Below are positions 40,768-49,592 of a DNA stretch of 64,000 nucleotides, one piece after another. A program made the translations under genes and the position numbers. The notes below the pieces were generated by a model, which saw only the letters and a program-made list of their open reading frames with translations, was not told the origin of the DNA and made no database searches. This DNA is from Sphingobium jiangsuense (GTDB lineage Bacteria; Pseudomonadota; Alphaproteobacteria; Sphingomonadales; Sphingomonadaceae): the NCBI RefSeq assembly GCF_014196495.1, contig NZ_JACIDT010000004.1, positions 62,001-126,000 of the forward strand, given 5' to 3'. Each line of letters begins with the position of its first letter. Within the stretch, counting starts at the first letter, position 1.

Positions 40768-41979
40768 TCAGCGCTTGACGTCCCACACCAGGTCCAGCCG
40801 GTCGAGCGCCATCACCGTGCCGCCGCGATAGTGGAACTCGGCGTCGGGCGCGCAGCGGAACTCGCCGATCTTCTCCATCCACACGCGATACATCTTGCGC
40901 AACTCGGTGCGGGCGAGGAAGTGGCCGAGGCACAGATGCGCGCCGGTCGAGAAGGTCAGCAGGTGCCGTTCCTTGCGGTCCAGATCGAACACGGCCGGAT
41001 TGTCGTTCTTCGTGTCGTCCCAGCCGGCCATCGGCAGCGTGCACAGCACCATGTCGCCGACGCGGAACGGCACGCCGAGCAGGTCGACGTCCTTCTTCAC
41101 GACGCGCGGCACATTGACGACGCCGAACAGGCGCAGCCCCTCCTCCGTCGCGGCGTCGATCAGCGAGGGGTCGGCGATCAGGCGCTTCTGCACCTCCGGC
41201 TCCTGCGCCAGCCGGTGGGTGGTGAAGGTCAGCATGTTGGTGACCATATCCAGCCCGCCCAGCACCAGCAGGAAGCACATGTTGAGCAACTCATATTCGG
41301 TGAGCTTGCGCCCGTCCATGTCGGCATTGACGAGATAGCTGACCAGATCCTCCTTCGGCTCGGCGCGGCGGGCGTTGATGATCGCCAGTATCTCCGCGTT
41401 CATCGCGGCGGTGATGCCTTCCAGTCGTTCGGTGCCCTGCGCGTTGAAGAAATCGTCCACCATCTGGCGGAAATCGTTGAAACGCTCCAGCGGCAGGCCC
41501 ATCAGGATCATGAAGACCGTCACCGGGAAAGGCGCGGCGACATCGCGCACGAACTCGCACCGGCCCTTGTCCTTGACCGCATCGACGATGCGGTTGGCGT
41601 GAAACTCGATCTGTTCGTCCATCGCCTTCACCGCCTTGGGCGAGAAGAACGGCATCAGCACCTTGCGATAGGGCATGTTTTCCGGCGGATCATAGTTCAG
41701 CGGGATGAAGCGCGGCGGATTGGATATTTTCGGGATCTGCGAATGCTCGGTCGAAAAATGGGTGGTGTCCATGACGACCGCGTTGATCGTGTCGTAGCGC
41801 GTGACCATCCAGTGGCCGCCATTGTTGGGCGACCAGAAGATGCCCGGCGCCTCCTTCAGGATGCGCGAATATTGCCGGTGTAGGTCGCGGCGTATGCCGG
41901 GATCCTCGTAAATGTCGAATTCGTGGACCAGCTCCGCGGGAACATGGTCGGGTACGGAAAGCTTTGTCGCAACATTCAT
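40768..41979 (-). CDS. Cytochrome P450, P450cam-like, with Met at the proton-delivery threonine position
   Basis: A 403-residue soluble bacterial P450. The haem loop is FSTGAHLCLGHFLA with Cys350, and the K-helix ExxR is Glu280-Arg283. The overall wording (EFDIY, NGGHWMVTR, DPPE, APFPVTVFMILMGLP, LDLVWD) resembles camphor 5-monooxygenase. In the I-helix the sequence is GGLDMVTN (241-248): the acid is kept (Asp244), but the Thr that follows it in P450cam (Thr252) is Met245. No ferredoxin or reductase gene is nearby. It is divergent from a SnoaL-like gene over a 254-nt region with a shared operator-like motif. Confidence 0.92.
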   Translation of the reverse strand: MNVATKLSVPDHVPAELVHEFDIYEDPGIRRDLHRQYSRILKEAPGIFWSPNNGGHWMVTRYDTINAVVMDTTHFSTEHSQIPKISNPPRFIPLNYDPPENMPYRKVLMPFFSPKAVKAMDEQIEFHANRIVDAVKDKGRCEFVRDVAAPFPVTVFMILMGLPLERFNDFRQMVDDFFNAQGTERLEGITAAMNAEILAIINARRAEPKEDLVSYLVNADMDGRKLTEYELLNMCFLLVLGGLDMVTNMLTFTTHRLAQEPEVQKRLIADPSLIDAATEEGLRLFGVVNVPRVVKKDVDLLGVPFRVGDMVLCTLPMAGWDDTKNDNPAVFDLDRKERHLLTFSTGAHLCLGHFLARTELRKMYRVWMEKIGEFRCAPDAEFHYRGGTVMALDRLDLVWDVKR

Positions 41980-42146
41980 AAATAGCGCCTCTCCACAGCG
42001 GAATCGCCCCGCGACCCCTTTATTTTGCCGTTCTACCTTATCCTGTTAGATTTTCAGGCGCAAGGGCGCGGATCGGCTTGGCGGGCTTCTAATGAGGTGA
42101 TTAAGTAATTTTCCGCACGATAATGTTGCAGACTTGCAGCCTACGC

Positions 42147-42160
42147 CACTTAGGTTAGTC
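42147..42160. promoter_or_regulatory. Operator-like motif CACTTAGGTTAGTC (copy 2)
   Basis: 12 of 14 bases match the motif at 36406-36419, in the same orientation. The same divergent region (P450 / SnoaL-like gene) also has GAGGTGATTAAGTAAT (42094-42109), similar to GAGGATTAGGTAATG at 36465-36479. The remainder of the region (41980-42233) is AT-rich near 42020-42050 and shows no gene. Confidence 0.5.
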
Positions 42161-42233
42161 TGCGCCGCGACCGTTCCATGGCCGGCGGCTGAATCAGCCG
42201 CGGCGCAAGCATCTGTCCGCGAGAGGATGATCG

Positions 42234-42626
42234 ATGAACAACAGCCAGATAGTCCAGCATTTTTTCACCGTCATGAACGAGGCCGGACCGGCGGAGGCCG
42301 CGAGCCGCTTCGGCACGGCGGACCTGATCTGGTGGACGCCGGGCGGCGGCGAGATCCAGAACCATCTCGACGGCCTCACCCGCCTGATCGAGACGCATTT
42401 CGACGAAAGGGGCATCACCCTCACCATCGAGGGCATCACGGCGGAAGGCGAGCGGGTGGCGGTGGAGGCGCGATCCGAGGGGCGGCTGCGCACCGGCGCG
42501 CGCTACGCCAACCGCTATCACTGGCTGTTCATCCTGCGCGACGGGAAGATCGCCGTCGCCCGCGAATATAACGACACCGCCCATGTGAAAGAGGTGCTCG
42601 GTCCCCTGCTCGCCGGGGCGGCCTGA
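42234..42626 (+). CDS. SnoaL-like / NTF2-fold small protein
   Basis: A 130-residue protein of the NTF2-like superfamily: NNSQIVQHFFTVMNEAGPAE, DLIWWTPGGGEI, then GLTRLIETHF, AVEARSEGRLRTG and the C-terminal YHWLFILRDGKIAVAREYND. This pattern is shared by ketosteroid isomerase-like proteins, limonene epoxide hydrolases and polyketide cyclases. The fold does not fix the reaction. It stands in front of an alpha/beta hydrolase and a PQQ dehydrogenase, and divergent from a P450, so isomerisation or hydrolysis of an oxidised product is possible. Confidence 0.82.
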   Translation: MNNSQIVQHFFTVMNEAGPAEAASRFGTADLIWWTPGGGEIQNHLDGLTRLIETHFDERGITLTIEGITAEGERVAVEARSEGRLRTGARYANRYHWLFILRDGKIAVAREYNDTAHVKEVLGPLLAGAA

Positions 42627-42669
42627 CGCCTGTCCCTCCTCCATCCGCCCTCTTGCAAAGGATCATCCC

Positions 42670-43644
42670 ATGCGATCGAGACATCTGGTCGACCCTGAAC
42701 TGCTGCCCGCCGTCGACGGCTTCCCGCCGATGCGCTTCGCCTACGACACGCTGGCGGAACTGCGCGCGATGGTCGAATCCTTCGCCGCCGCCTATCAGCC
42801 GCCTCAGGACGACGGCATCACGCGCGAAGACCATATGGTGCCGGGACTGAACGGCGGCCCGGACGTCCGCCTGCTGCTGTTCAGCGGCGCGGCGGCAACG
42901 GATGGCGCGGTGCGGCCGGCCATTCTCTATATCCATGGCGGCGGCTTCTTTTCCGGCAAGGCGGACCTGTATGAGGACTGGTGCCGGCGGCTGGCGCGGG
43001 AAACCGGGGCGCTGGTCGCGGCGGTCGATTATCGCAAGGCGCCCGAAGCCCCCCACCCCGCACCGATGGACGATTGCCATGCGGCGCTGCTGTGGCTGCA
43101 TCGCTCCGCCGCCCAGCTGGGCATCGACCCCGCCCGGATCGCGGTCGAGGGGGTGAGCGCGGGCGGCGCGCTGGCCGCCGCGCTGGCGCTGCGGACGCGG
43201 GACGAGGGCATCGCGCCGCCGCTCGCGTTCCAGCTGCTCGACTATCCGATGCTGGACGACCGGACGGGCCGCGACGGCGCGCCGCGCGATCCCTTTGCAG
43301 GCGATTATGTCTGGACCTATGACGGCAATGCCTTCGGCTGGGAAACGCTGCTGGGCGAGACGGTCGGCACCGAGGGCGTGTCGCCCTATGCCGCCCCGGC
43401 GCGTGCGGCGTCATTGGAGGGTCTGCCGCCCGCCTTCATCGGCGTGGGCGCGCTCGATCCGCTGATGCGGGAGAATGTCGATTATGCGATGCGGCTGGTG
43501 CAGGCGGGGGTGCCGACGCAGCTGGCTGTCTATCCGGGCGCCTATCATGGCTTCGATGCGTTCGACGGCGGCCAGTCGGCGGTCGGCGATGAATTCCGCG
43601 CCGCGCGCATCACCGCGCTCCGCCGTGGTCTGGGGGTGCGCTGA
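42670..43644 (+). CDS. Alpha/beta hydrolase of the hormone-sensitive lipase type
   Basis: A 324-residue esterase. It shows the HSL oxyanion signature ILYIHGGGFFSGK, the nucleophile elbow GVSAGGA, the Asp in GALDPLMREN and the His in YPGAYHGFDAF. It hydrolyses carboxylic esters or lactones in the cytoplasm; there is no signal peptide. AAAGGATC precedes the ATG. Its TGA overlaps the ATG of the PQQ dehydrogenase gene by one base, so the two are coupled, and the SnoaL-like gene ends 43 nt upstream. Confidence 0.9.
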   Translation: MRSRHLVDPELLPAVDGFPPMRFAYDTLAELRAMVESFAAAYQPPQDDGITREDHMVPGLNGGPDVRLLLFSGAAATDGAVRPAILYIHGGGFFSGKADLYEDWCRRLARETGALVAAVDYRKAPEAPHPAPMDDCHAALLWLHRSAAQLGIDPARIAVEGVSAGGALAAALALRTRDEGIAPPLAFQLLDYPMLDDRTGRDGAPRDPFAGDYVWTYDGNAFGWETLLGETVGTEGVSPYAAPARAASLEGLPPAFIGVGALDPLMRENVDYAMRLVQAGVPTQLAVYPGAYHGFDAFDGGQSAVGDEFRAARITALRRGLGVR

Positions 43645-45749
43645 TGATGCGTAGGCTGCTGACGATGCTGCTGGCAGGGCTGCTGCTCGTCCCCCTCTCC
43701 GCTTGCCAGCGCGGCGGCGCCGAGGTCGATAACGGCCCCGCCGCGCGGGAGGAGGACGGCGCCGACTGGCCGCTCTACGGCCGCACCTTCAGCGCCAATC
43801 ACTATAGCCCGCTGAGCGAGATCGACAGCGGCAATATCGACCGGCTGAAGCTCGCCTGGTCGCTCGATCTGGACGATGGCGGCAGTCTCTACACCTCGCC
43901 GGTCGCGGTCGGCGGCATCCTCTATTTCGCGCAGGGCTACAGCGTCATCCACGCCGTCGATGCGGCGACCGGCAAGCTGCTGTGGAAATACGACCCGGAG
44001 GTCTGGAAGGTGGCGGGCAAGAAGATGCGCACCGCCTGGGGCAGTCGCGGCATCGCCTGGTGGGACGGCAAGATCTATGCGGGCACGCTCGACGGTCGGC
44101 TGATCGCGGTCGATGCGCGCAGCGGCAAGCTGCTCTGGTCGGTCCAGACGACCGAGGGGTCGGATGACGGCCGGTATATCACCGGCGCGCCGTGGATCTT
44201 CAACGGCAAGGTCGTCATCGGCCATGGCGGCGCCGATTTCGACCTCGTGCGCGGCTATGTCACCGCCTATGACGCGCGGTCCGGGCGGCAGCTCTGGCGT
44301 TTCTACACCGTGCCCGACGATCCGGCGAAGGGCTTCGAGGATCCGGCGCTGGCGCGCGCGGCCAAGACATGGACCGGGGAGTGGTGGAAATATGGCGGCG
44401 GCGGCACCGTATGGAACGCCATGGCCTATGACCCGCAGTTCAACCGCCTCTATATCGGCACCGGCAACGGCACGCCGTGGAACCAGCATATCCGTAGCCC
44501 CGGCGGCGGCGACAATCTCTATCTCTGCTCGATCGTCGCGCTGGATGCCGACACCGGCAAATATGTCTGGCATTATCAGGTCAATCCGGGCGAAACCTGG
44601 GATTATAACGCAGCGATGGACATAGAGCTGGTGACGCTGAAGATCGGCGGCAAGGACCGGCCGGTGCTGATGCAGGCGCCCAAGAACGGCTTTTTCTACC
44701 TGATCGACCGGGAAACCGGCAAGCTGCTCTCGGCGAAGAACATCGTGCCGGTGAACTGGGCCAGCGGCATCGACATCAAGACCGGGCGGCCGATCGAAAA
44801 CCCCGCCGCGCGCTATCCCGACGGGCGGGGCTTCATGCTCTCGCCCAGCTCGGCGGGCGCGCATAATGCGCAGCCCATGTCGTTCAGCCCGCGCACCGGC
44901 CTCGTCTACATTCCGGCGCAGGAAAACGGCCTCTGGTTTTCGGATGCCGGGGTCGACCTCAAGAACTGGAAGCCGCTGCGCGGCACCGGCTACAATACCG
45001 GCCTCAGCCAGGAGCCCTCGCCCGTGCCGCCGCCGCCGACGCGCAGCTTCCTGCTCGCCTGGGATCCGCTGCGACAGAAGGCCGCCTGGTCCGCGCCGAT
45101 GCCCACGCTCTGGGGCGGCGGCATCACCAGCACGGCAGGCAACCTCGTGTTCGTCGGCACCGCCGAAGGCCGATTCGAGGCCTATGACGCGCGGAACGGC
45201 AAGCGGCTGTGGAATTTCGACGCGCAGGCGGGCATCTCTTCGCAGCCGATCAGCTACAGCGTCGGCGGGCGGCAATATGTGACGGTGCTGGCCGGCTATC
45301 GGGGCATCGTCACCGCCTCGCCCTGGGATTACCGCACGCAGAGGCGGCGGGTGCTGACCTTCGCCTTGGACGGCAAGGCGCCGCCCCTGCCCGCCCCCGA
45401 TCCGCAGCCGCCGCGCCAGTTCATCGCCGATCCCGGCTTCACGGTCGATCCGGCGAAGGCGAAGGCCGGTCTGGGCGTATATGTCGCCTCCAACTGCTTC
45501 AACTGCCATGGCCTCGACCTGCAAGCGGGCGGCATGGCGCCGGACCTGCGCGAATCGGCAGTGACGACATCGGCCGACGCGCTGGCACAGGTGTTGCGCG
45601 ACGGCCTGCTGGTGGAACGGGGCATGCCGCAATTCTCCGAACTGACCGCGCGGCAGATCGAGGAATTGCAGCATTATATCCGCCAGACCACCCGCGCCGC
45701 GATCGCTGGAAAGGCGGCGCCGAACCGGGGGCCGGAGATGCGCCAGTAG
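43644..45749 (+). CDS. PQQ-dependent alcohol dehydrogenase with haem c domain, probably a lipoprotein
   Basis: A 701-residue quinohaemoprotein. The N-terminus is a lipoprotein signal (LLVPLSAC, Cys21). An eight-bladed PQQ propeller follows (WPLYGRTFSANHYSPL, AVDAATGKLLWKYDP, NAMAYDPQFNRLYIGTGNG, WDYNAAMD). The C-terminal cytochrome c domain has CFNCH (618-622) and Met661 in GMPQF. It oxidises alcohols on the periplasmic side and feeds the respiratory chain. The protein has only four cysteines and none are adjacent, so the vicinal disulfide ring found beside PQQ in many members is absent. ATG 43647 is an alternative start. Confidence 0.9.
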   Translation: MMRRLLTMLLAGLLLVPLSACQRGGAEVDNGPAAREEDGADWPLYGRTFSANHYSPLSEIDSGNIDRLKLAWSLDLDDGGSLYTSPVAVGGILYFAQGYSVIHAVDAATGKLLWKYDPEVWKVAGKKMRTAWGSRGIAWWDGKIYAGTLDGRLIAVDARSGKLLWSVQTTEGSDDGRYITGAPWIFNGKVVIGHGGADFDLVRGYVTAYDARSGRQLWRFYTVPDDPAKGFEDPALARAAKTWTGEWWKYGGGGTVWNAMAYDPQFNRLYIGTGNGTPWNQHIRSPGGGDNLYLCSIVALDADTGKYVWHYQVNPGETWDYNAAMDIELVTLKIGGKDRPVLMQAPKNGFFYLIDRETGKLLSAKNIVPVNWASGIDIKTGRPIENPAARYPDGRGFMLSPSSAGAHNAQPMSFSPRTGLVYIPAQENGLWFSDAGVDLKNWKPLRGTGYNTGLSQEPSPVPPPPTRSFLLAWDPLRQKAAWSAPMPTLWGGGITSTAGNLVFVGTAEGRFEAYDARNGKRLWNFDAQAGISSQPISYSVGGRQYVTVLAGYRGIVTASPWDYRTQRRRVLTFALDGKAPPLPAPDPQPPRQFIADPGFTVDPAKAKAGLGVYVASNCFNCHGLDLQAGGMAPDLRESAVTTSADALAQVLRDGLLVERGMPQFSELTARQIEELQHYIRQTTRAAIAGKAAPNRGPEMRQ

Positions 45750-45777
45750 CAAAGCCGGAAGGGTATTAACTCATCAA

Positions 45778-45806
45778 TTGACTAATGCGCCTTCCGATCG
45801 TACCAT
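45778..45806 (+). promoter_or_regulatory. Possible promoter of the TonB receptor gene at 45897
   Basis: TTGACT (45778-45783), a 17-nt spacer and TACCAT (45801-45806) form a moderate sigma70-like promoter 91 nt before the start. The -35 element lies in TCAATTGA, an 8-bp palindrome that might bind a regulator. Confidence 0.35.
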
Positions 45807-45896
45807 GCCTCGCAATATACGCGTACATAAAAGATTCCCTGTCGGGACGGCGCGTATGGACCGGCACAGCCGGACATTGGAGAGGAGGGAAGGGGT

Positions 45897-48086
45897 ATGC
45901 AATCGACATGCAGAATCCGTCGCGCCCGTAGGGCCATGTACCACGCGCTTCCGGTGCTCGCCGCCGCATCCTGCTGGGGCGGCACCGGCCTTGCGCAGAC
46001 GGCCGCTCAGGGGGCGAGCGATGCGGGCGTGCCCGACATCATCGTGACGGCGCAGCGTCGGGCGGAATCGGTGCAGAACGTGCCGATCGCCGTCAGCGTG
46101 CTGACCAATGAGGCGCTTGCCGCTTCCGGCGCGAGCGACAGCGTGGCGCTGGCGGGCAAGGTGCCCTCGCTCAGCATCCCGCAGAACGGAGCAGTGCAAT
46201 ATTTCCTGCGCGGCGTCGGCACGACCGGCAGCTCGATCAACTCCGAGCAGTCGGTCGCCACCTATGTCGACGGCGTCTATGTCTATTCGACCTGGTCGTC
46301 GCAGGTGCCGCTGGGCAGCATCGAGCGGGTCGAGGTGCTGAAAGGCCCGCAGGGCACACTGTTCGGCCGCAACACCACCGGCGGCGTCATCCAGATCGTC
46401 ACCCGCGATCCGCTGGCCGCGCCGACGCTGGAGGCCAGCGTCACCTACGGCAATTATGAGACGATCGCGGCCTCGGCCTACGGATCGGCGAAGCTGGGCG
46501 ACCGGCTGGGCATCAGCCTGGCGGTCGATTTCCGCGATCAGGGCAAGGGCTATGGCCATAACAGCGTCCGGAACGAAAAGACGATGTTCCGCGACGACCT
46601 GTCGATACAGGGCAAGATCGCGTTCGAGGCGTCGGAGAATACCAAGCTGACCGGCTTCTTCTGGTATGACGACGGCCATACCAGCGGCCAGAACAATCAG
46701 GTGATGCCGGGCTATCGCGGCCTCGACGGCGTGGAATCCGATTATGAGGACCGGGAAACCAAGGCCAACACGCCGGATTCGCTCGATTATAAATCCTATC
46801 TCGCCTATGCGCGCATCGACCAGAAGCTGGGCGATTTCGCCGATCTGGTCTCGATCACCTCCTATCGGCGGGTCGACACGCTCTACCGGCTCGATCAGGA
46901 TGCGACGCCCGCGACTGTCATCAATGCGACGCTCGACATACCGTTCCGCAACTTCTCGCAGGAAGTACAGCTGATTTCGGCGGCGGACGGGCCCTTCACC
47001 TGGATGGTGGGCGGCTATTACTTCCGCAGCACCGCGAAATACGACCCGATCACCATCGCCGGGGCGGCGGCTGGCGCGGCCGGGGTGGTGCGCTATTTCC
47101 GCGAGCAGAAGACGGAATCGATCGCCGGTTTCGGTCAGGCGAGCTACAAGATCACGCCGGACACCACCTTCACGGCCGGCATCCGCTACACCGACGAGGA
47201 ACAGAAAATGCCTTCGGGCAAGACCACCCTCGTCGGCCCGGACCCCAACCCGACGGTGCTGCCCTTCCGGCCCGACACGCAGGATTCGAGCGGCTGGACA
47301 TGGCGCGTGGCGCTCGACCATCATTTCACCCGCGATATCATGGGCTATATCTCCTATAATCGCGGCCTCAAGAGCGGCGGCTTCCCGCTGGTGACGGCGG
47401 CGAACCTGCCGGGCTACGACCCGGAAAAGCTCGACGCCTATGAGGTCGGCCTCAAGACACAGTTCCTGGGCGGTCGGGTGCGCATCAACGCGGCGGCCTA
47501 TCTCTACAAGTTCAAGGACATTCAGGTCACCCGCATCACCGACGGCGGCAATGTCGTCGCCAATGCGGCGAAGGCGACGATGAAGGGCATCGACGTCGAC
47601 CTCGACGTCCGGGTATCGGACCGCTTCAGCGTCTATGGCGCGATGGGCTATCTCGACGGGCGCTACGACGATTACAAGACGGCGGTATATTATATTCCCC
47701 GCCCGGCGCCGGGCGGGGGCGCGGAGGCGGTGCGCGATCAGGACGCGACCGGCAACCGCACCATCTATTCGCCCGAACTGTCGGCATCGGGCGGCATGAG
47801 CTATCGCATCCCGACCGCGTCCGGCGACCTCACCCTCGACGGCTTCGTGCAGTTCGTGGACGACCAATATGTCGGCCCGTCCAACCTGTTCGTACTGCCG
47901 TCCTACACCACCGCCAATGCCAGCATCGGCTGGAAATCGCCCGACGAGCGGTTCGGCGTCAAATTGTGGGGCCGCAACATCACCAACAGATATTATTTCG
48001 TGCAGGTGCTGGAATCGACGCCGGGCATCTTCCGCGCTCCGGCCCCGCCGCGGACCTGGGGCGTGACGCTCAGCACCAAATTGTGA
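45897..48086 (+). CDS. TonB-dependent outer-membrane receptor
   Basis: A 729-residue receptor with an N-terminal signal (cut near GLAQT), PDIIVTAQRRAESVQNVPIA, RVEVLKGPQGTLFGRNTTGG and the C-terminal WGVTLSTKL, which ends in leucine rather than the usual aromatic residue. GGAGAGGAGGGAAGG precedes the ATG. A strong terminator follows, so it is a single transcript unless read-through reaches the LuxE/LuxC genes. Ligand unknown; its position suggests a substrate of those reductive enzymes. Confidence 0.93.
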   Translation: MQSTCRIRRARRAMYHALPVLAAASCWGGTGLAQTAAQGASDAGVPDIIVTAQRRAESVQNVPIAVSVLTNEALAASGASDSVALAGKVPSLSIPQNGAVQYFLRGVGTTGSSINSEQSVATYVDGVYVYSTWSSQVPLGSIERVEVLKGPQGTLFGRNTTGGVIQIVTRDPLAAPTLEASVTYGNYETIAASAYGSAKLGDRLGISLAVDFRDQGKGYGHNSVRNEKTMFRDDLSIQGKIAFEASENTKLTGFFWYDDGHTSGQNNQVMPGYRGLDGVESDYEDRETKANTPDSLDYKSYLAYARIDQKLGDFADLVSITSYRRVDTLYRLDQDATPATVINATLDIPFRNFSQEVQLISAADGPFTWMVGGYYFRSTAKYDPITIAGAAAGAAGVVRYFREQKTESIAGFGQASYKITPDTTFTAGIRYTDEEQKMPSGKTTLVGPDPNPTVLPFRPDTQDSSGWTWRVALDHHFTRDIMGYISYNRGLKSGGFPLVTAANLPGYDPEKLDAYEVGLKTQFLGGRVRINAAAYLYKFKDIQVTRITDGGNVVANAAKATMKGIDVDLDVRVSDRFSVYGAMGYLDGRYDDYKTAVYYIPRPAPGGGAEAVRDQDATGNRTIYSPELSASGGMSYRIPTASGDLTLDGFVQFVDDQYVGPSNLFVLPSYTTANASIGWKSPDERFGVKLWGRNITNRYYFVQVLESTPGIFRAPAPPRTWGVTLSTKL

Positions 48087-48095
48087 TCCTCCCTG

Positions 48096-48128
48096 AAGGC
48101 GGCGCGGGACAGACGCCGCCTTTTTCTT
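48096..48128 (+). terminator. Rho-independent terminator after the TonB receptor gene
   Basis: AAGGCGGCG (48096-48104) and CGCCGCCTT (48114-48122) form a 9-bp stem followed by TTTCTTT, 9 nt after the TGA. It is a textbook intrinsic terminator. Confidence 0.9.
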
Positions 48129-48148
48129 TGTTCCGAAGGAGACGAGCC

Positions 48149-49588
48149 ATGCCGGATATCGAGGCGAAGAGCGATCCCGCAAGCAGGGCCATGGCCCTGT
48201 GCGACGACCCCGCCGCCTTCTTCGGCCATGATTATACCGCGATGATGTCGATCGAGCGGGAGCCGCTGGAGGCCTTGCAGCTGGAGGGCATCCGCCACCG
48301 CCTCGCCACCCTGCGCGGCAAGGTGGCGATGCTGGGCAAGCTCGCCGACAATCAGGGCATGGACGATATCGGCGACCTCAATGCCGTCGTGCCGCTGCTG
48401 TTCGAACATACGATGTACAAGAGCTACCCCCCTTCCCTGCTGGAAAACGGGCGGTTCAGGGACATCAACCTGTTCCTGTCCAAGCTGACCAGCATCGACC
48501 TTACCGGCATAGATGTCTCGCAGTGCCGCTCCATCGACGACTGGATGGAGACGATGGACCGGGAAAGCCCGCTGATGATCATGCATTCGTCGGGCACGTC
48601 CGGCACCATGTCCTTCCTGCCGGTGTCGAAGCGGGAATGGGACAAGTTCGGCCGCGCGTTGCGCGTGACCTTCCTCCAGAATTTCGGCGATGATCCGGCC
48701 GCGGTGGAAAATGGCGGGGAATTCCACGCCATCTATCCCTATTTCCGCCATGGCGGCGCGGGCCATGTGCGCATGTGCGAAATCTATGTGAATCACATCT
48801 GCGGCTCGGAAGAGCGGCTGCACACCGCCTATCCCGGCCGCATGAGCTCCGACCTGCTCTATATGGGCGCGAAGATCCGCGCGGCGCAGGCAAAGGGGCA
48901 GCTCGACCGCCTCAAGATCTCGCCCGCGCTGCTCGCCCGCAAGGCGGAGCTGGAGGAGATACAGGCGGCGATGCCGGAGCATCTGATGGCCTTCTTCACC
49001 GAGCTGGCCGAAACGCTGAAGGGCAAGCGCATCTTCTTCTGGGGCGCGCAGAACCTGCTCTACAACGTCACGAAGATCGGCCATGAAAAGGGGCTGAAGC
49101 ATGTCTTCTCGCCCGCGTCCGTCATCGGCACCGGCGGCGACGTCAAGGACGGCATGGTGATGCCCGACGACTGGAAGGAGCAGGTCTGCGATTTCGTCGG
49201 CGTCGACCGGATCAAGATGTGCTACGGCATGTCGGAGGTGCTGGGCCTGCACAATAAATGCGCCAACGGCCATTATCATTTCGTGCCGTGGGTCGTGCCC
49301 TTCGTGCTCGATCCCGACACCAGCGAGGTCCTTCCCCGCGAGGGCGTGACGACCGGCCGCGCCGCCTTTTTCGACCTGGGCGCGGAAACGCGCTGGGGCG
49401 GGTTCATCACCGGCGACGAATATACGATCCACTGGGACGAGCCCTGCGGCTGCGGCGCGAAGACGGTGTGGGCGGAGGACGGCATCCAGCGCCTCAGCGT
49501 CAAGCGCGGCGGCGACGACAAGATCAGCTGCGCGGCGACCGAGGGCGCGCACAAGGATGCGATGAGCTTCCTCAACAGCTTCGAATAA
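48149..49588 (+). CDS. LuxE/PaaK-like acyl-protein synthetase
   Basis: A 479-residue adenylate-forming protein. The phosphate-binding loop is MIMHSSGTSGTMSFLPVSK (residues 143-161). A second ATP-site segment is IKMCYGMSEVLGLHNKC, and a late GYE/TGD-like part, GGFITGDEYTIHWDEPCGCG, is followed by RLSVKRGGDDKI. It fits the LuxE acyl-protein synthetase family better than acyl-CoA synthetases. It is followed after 4 nt by a LuxC-like reductase gene, so the pair probably converts a free carboxylic acid to an aldehyde. The ATG at 48149 has AAGGAG upstream; an in-frame extension overlaps the receptor gene and is rejected. Confidence 0.8.
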   Translation: MPDIEAKSDPASRAMALCDDPAAFFGHDYTAMMSIEREPLEALQLEGIRHRLATLRGKVAMLGKLADNQGMDDIGDLNAVVPLLFEHTMYKSYPPSLLENGRFRDINLFLSKLTSIDLTGIDVSQCRSIDDWMETMDRESPLMIMHSSGTSGTMSFLPVSKREWDKFGRALRVTFLQNFGDDPAAVENGGEFHAIYPYFRHGGAGHVRMCEIYVNHICGSEERLHTAYPGRMSSDLLYMGAKIRAAQAKGQLDRLKISPALLARKAELEEIQAAMPEHLMAFFTELAETLKGKRIFFWGAQNLLYNVTKIGHEKGLKHVFSPASVIGTGGDVKDGMVMPDDWKEQVCDFVGVDRIKMCYGMSEVLGLHNKCANGHYHFVPWVVPFVLDPDTSEVLPREGVTTGRAAFFDLGAETRWGGFITGDEYTIHWDEPCGCGAKTVWAEDGIQRLSVKRGGDDKISCAATEGAHKDAMSFLNSFE

Positions 49589-49592
49589 GGAT

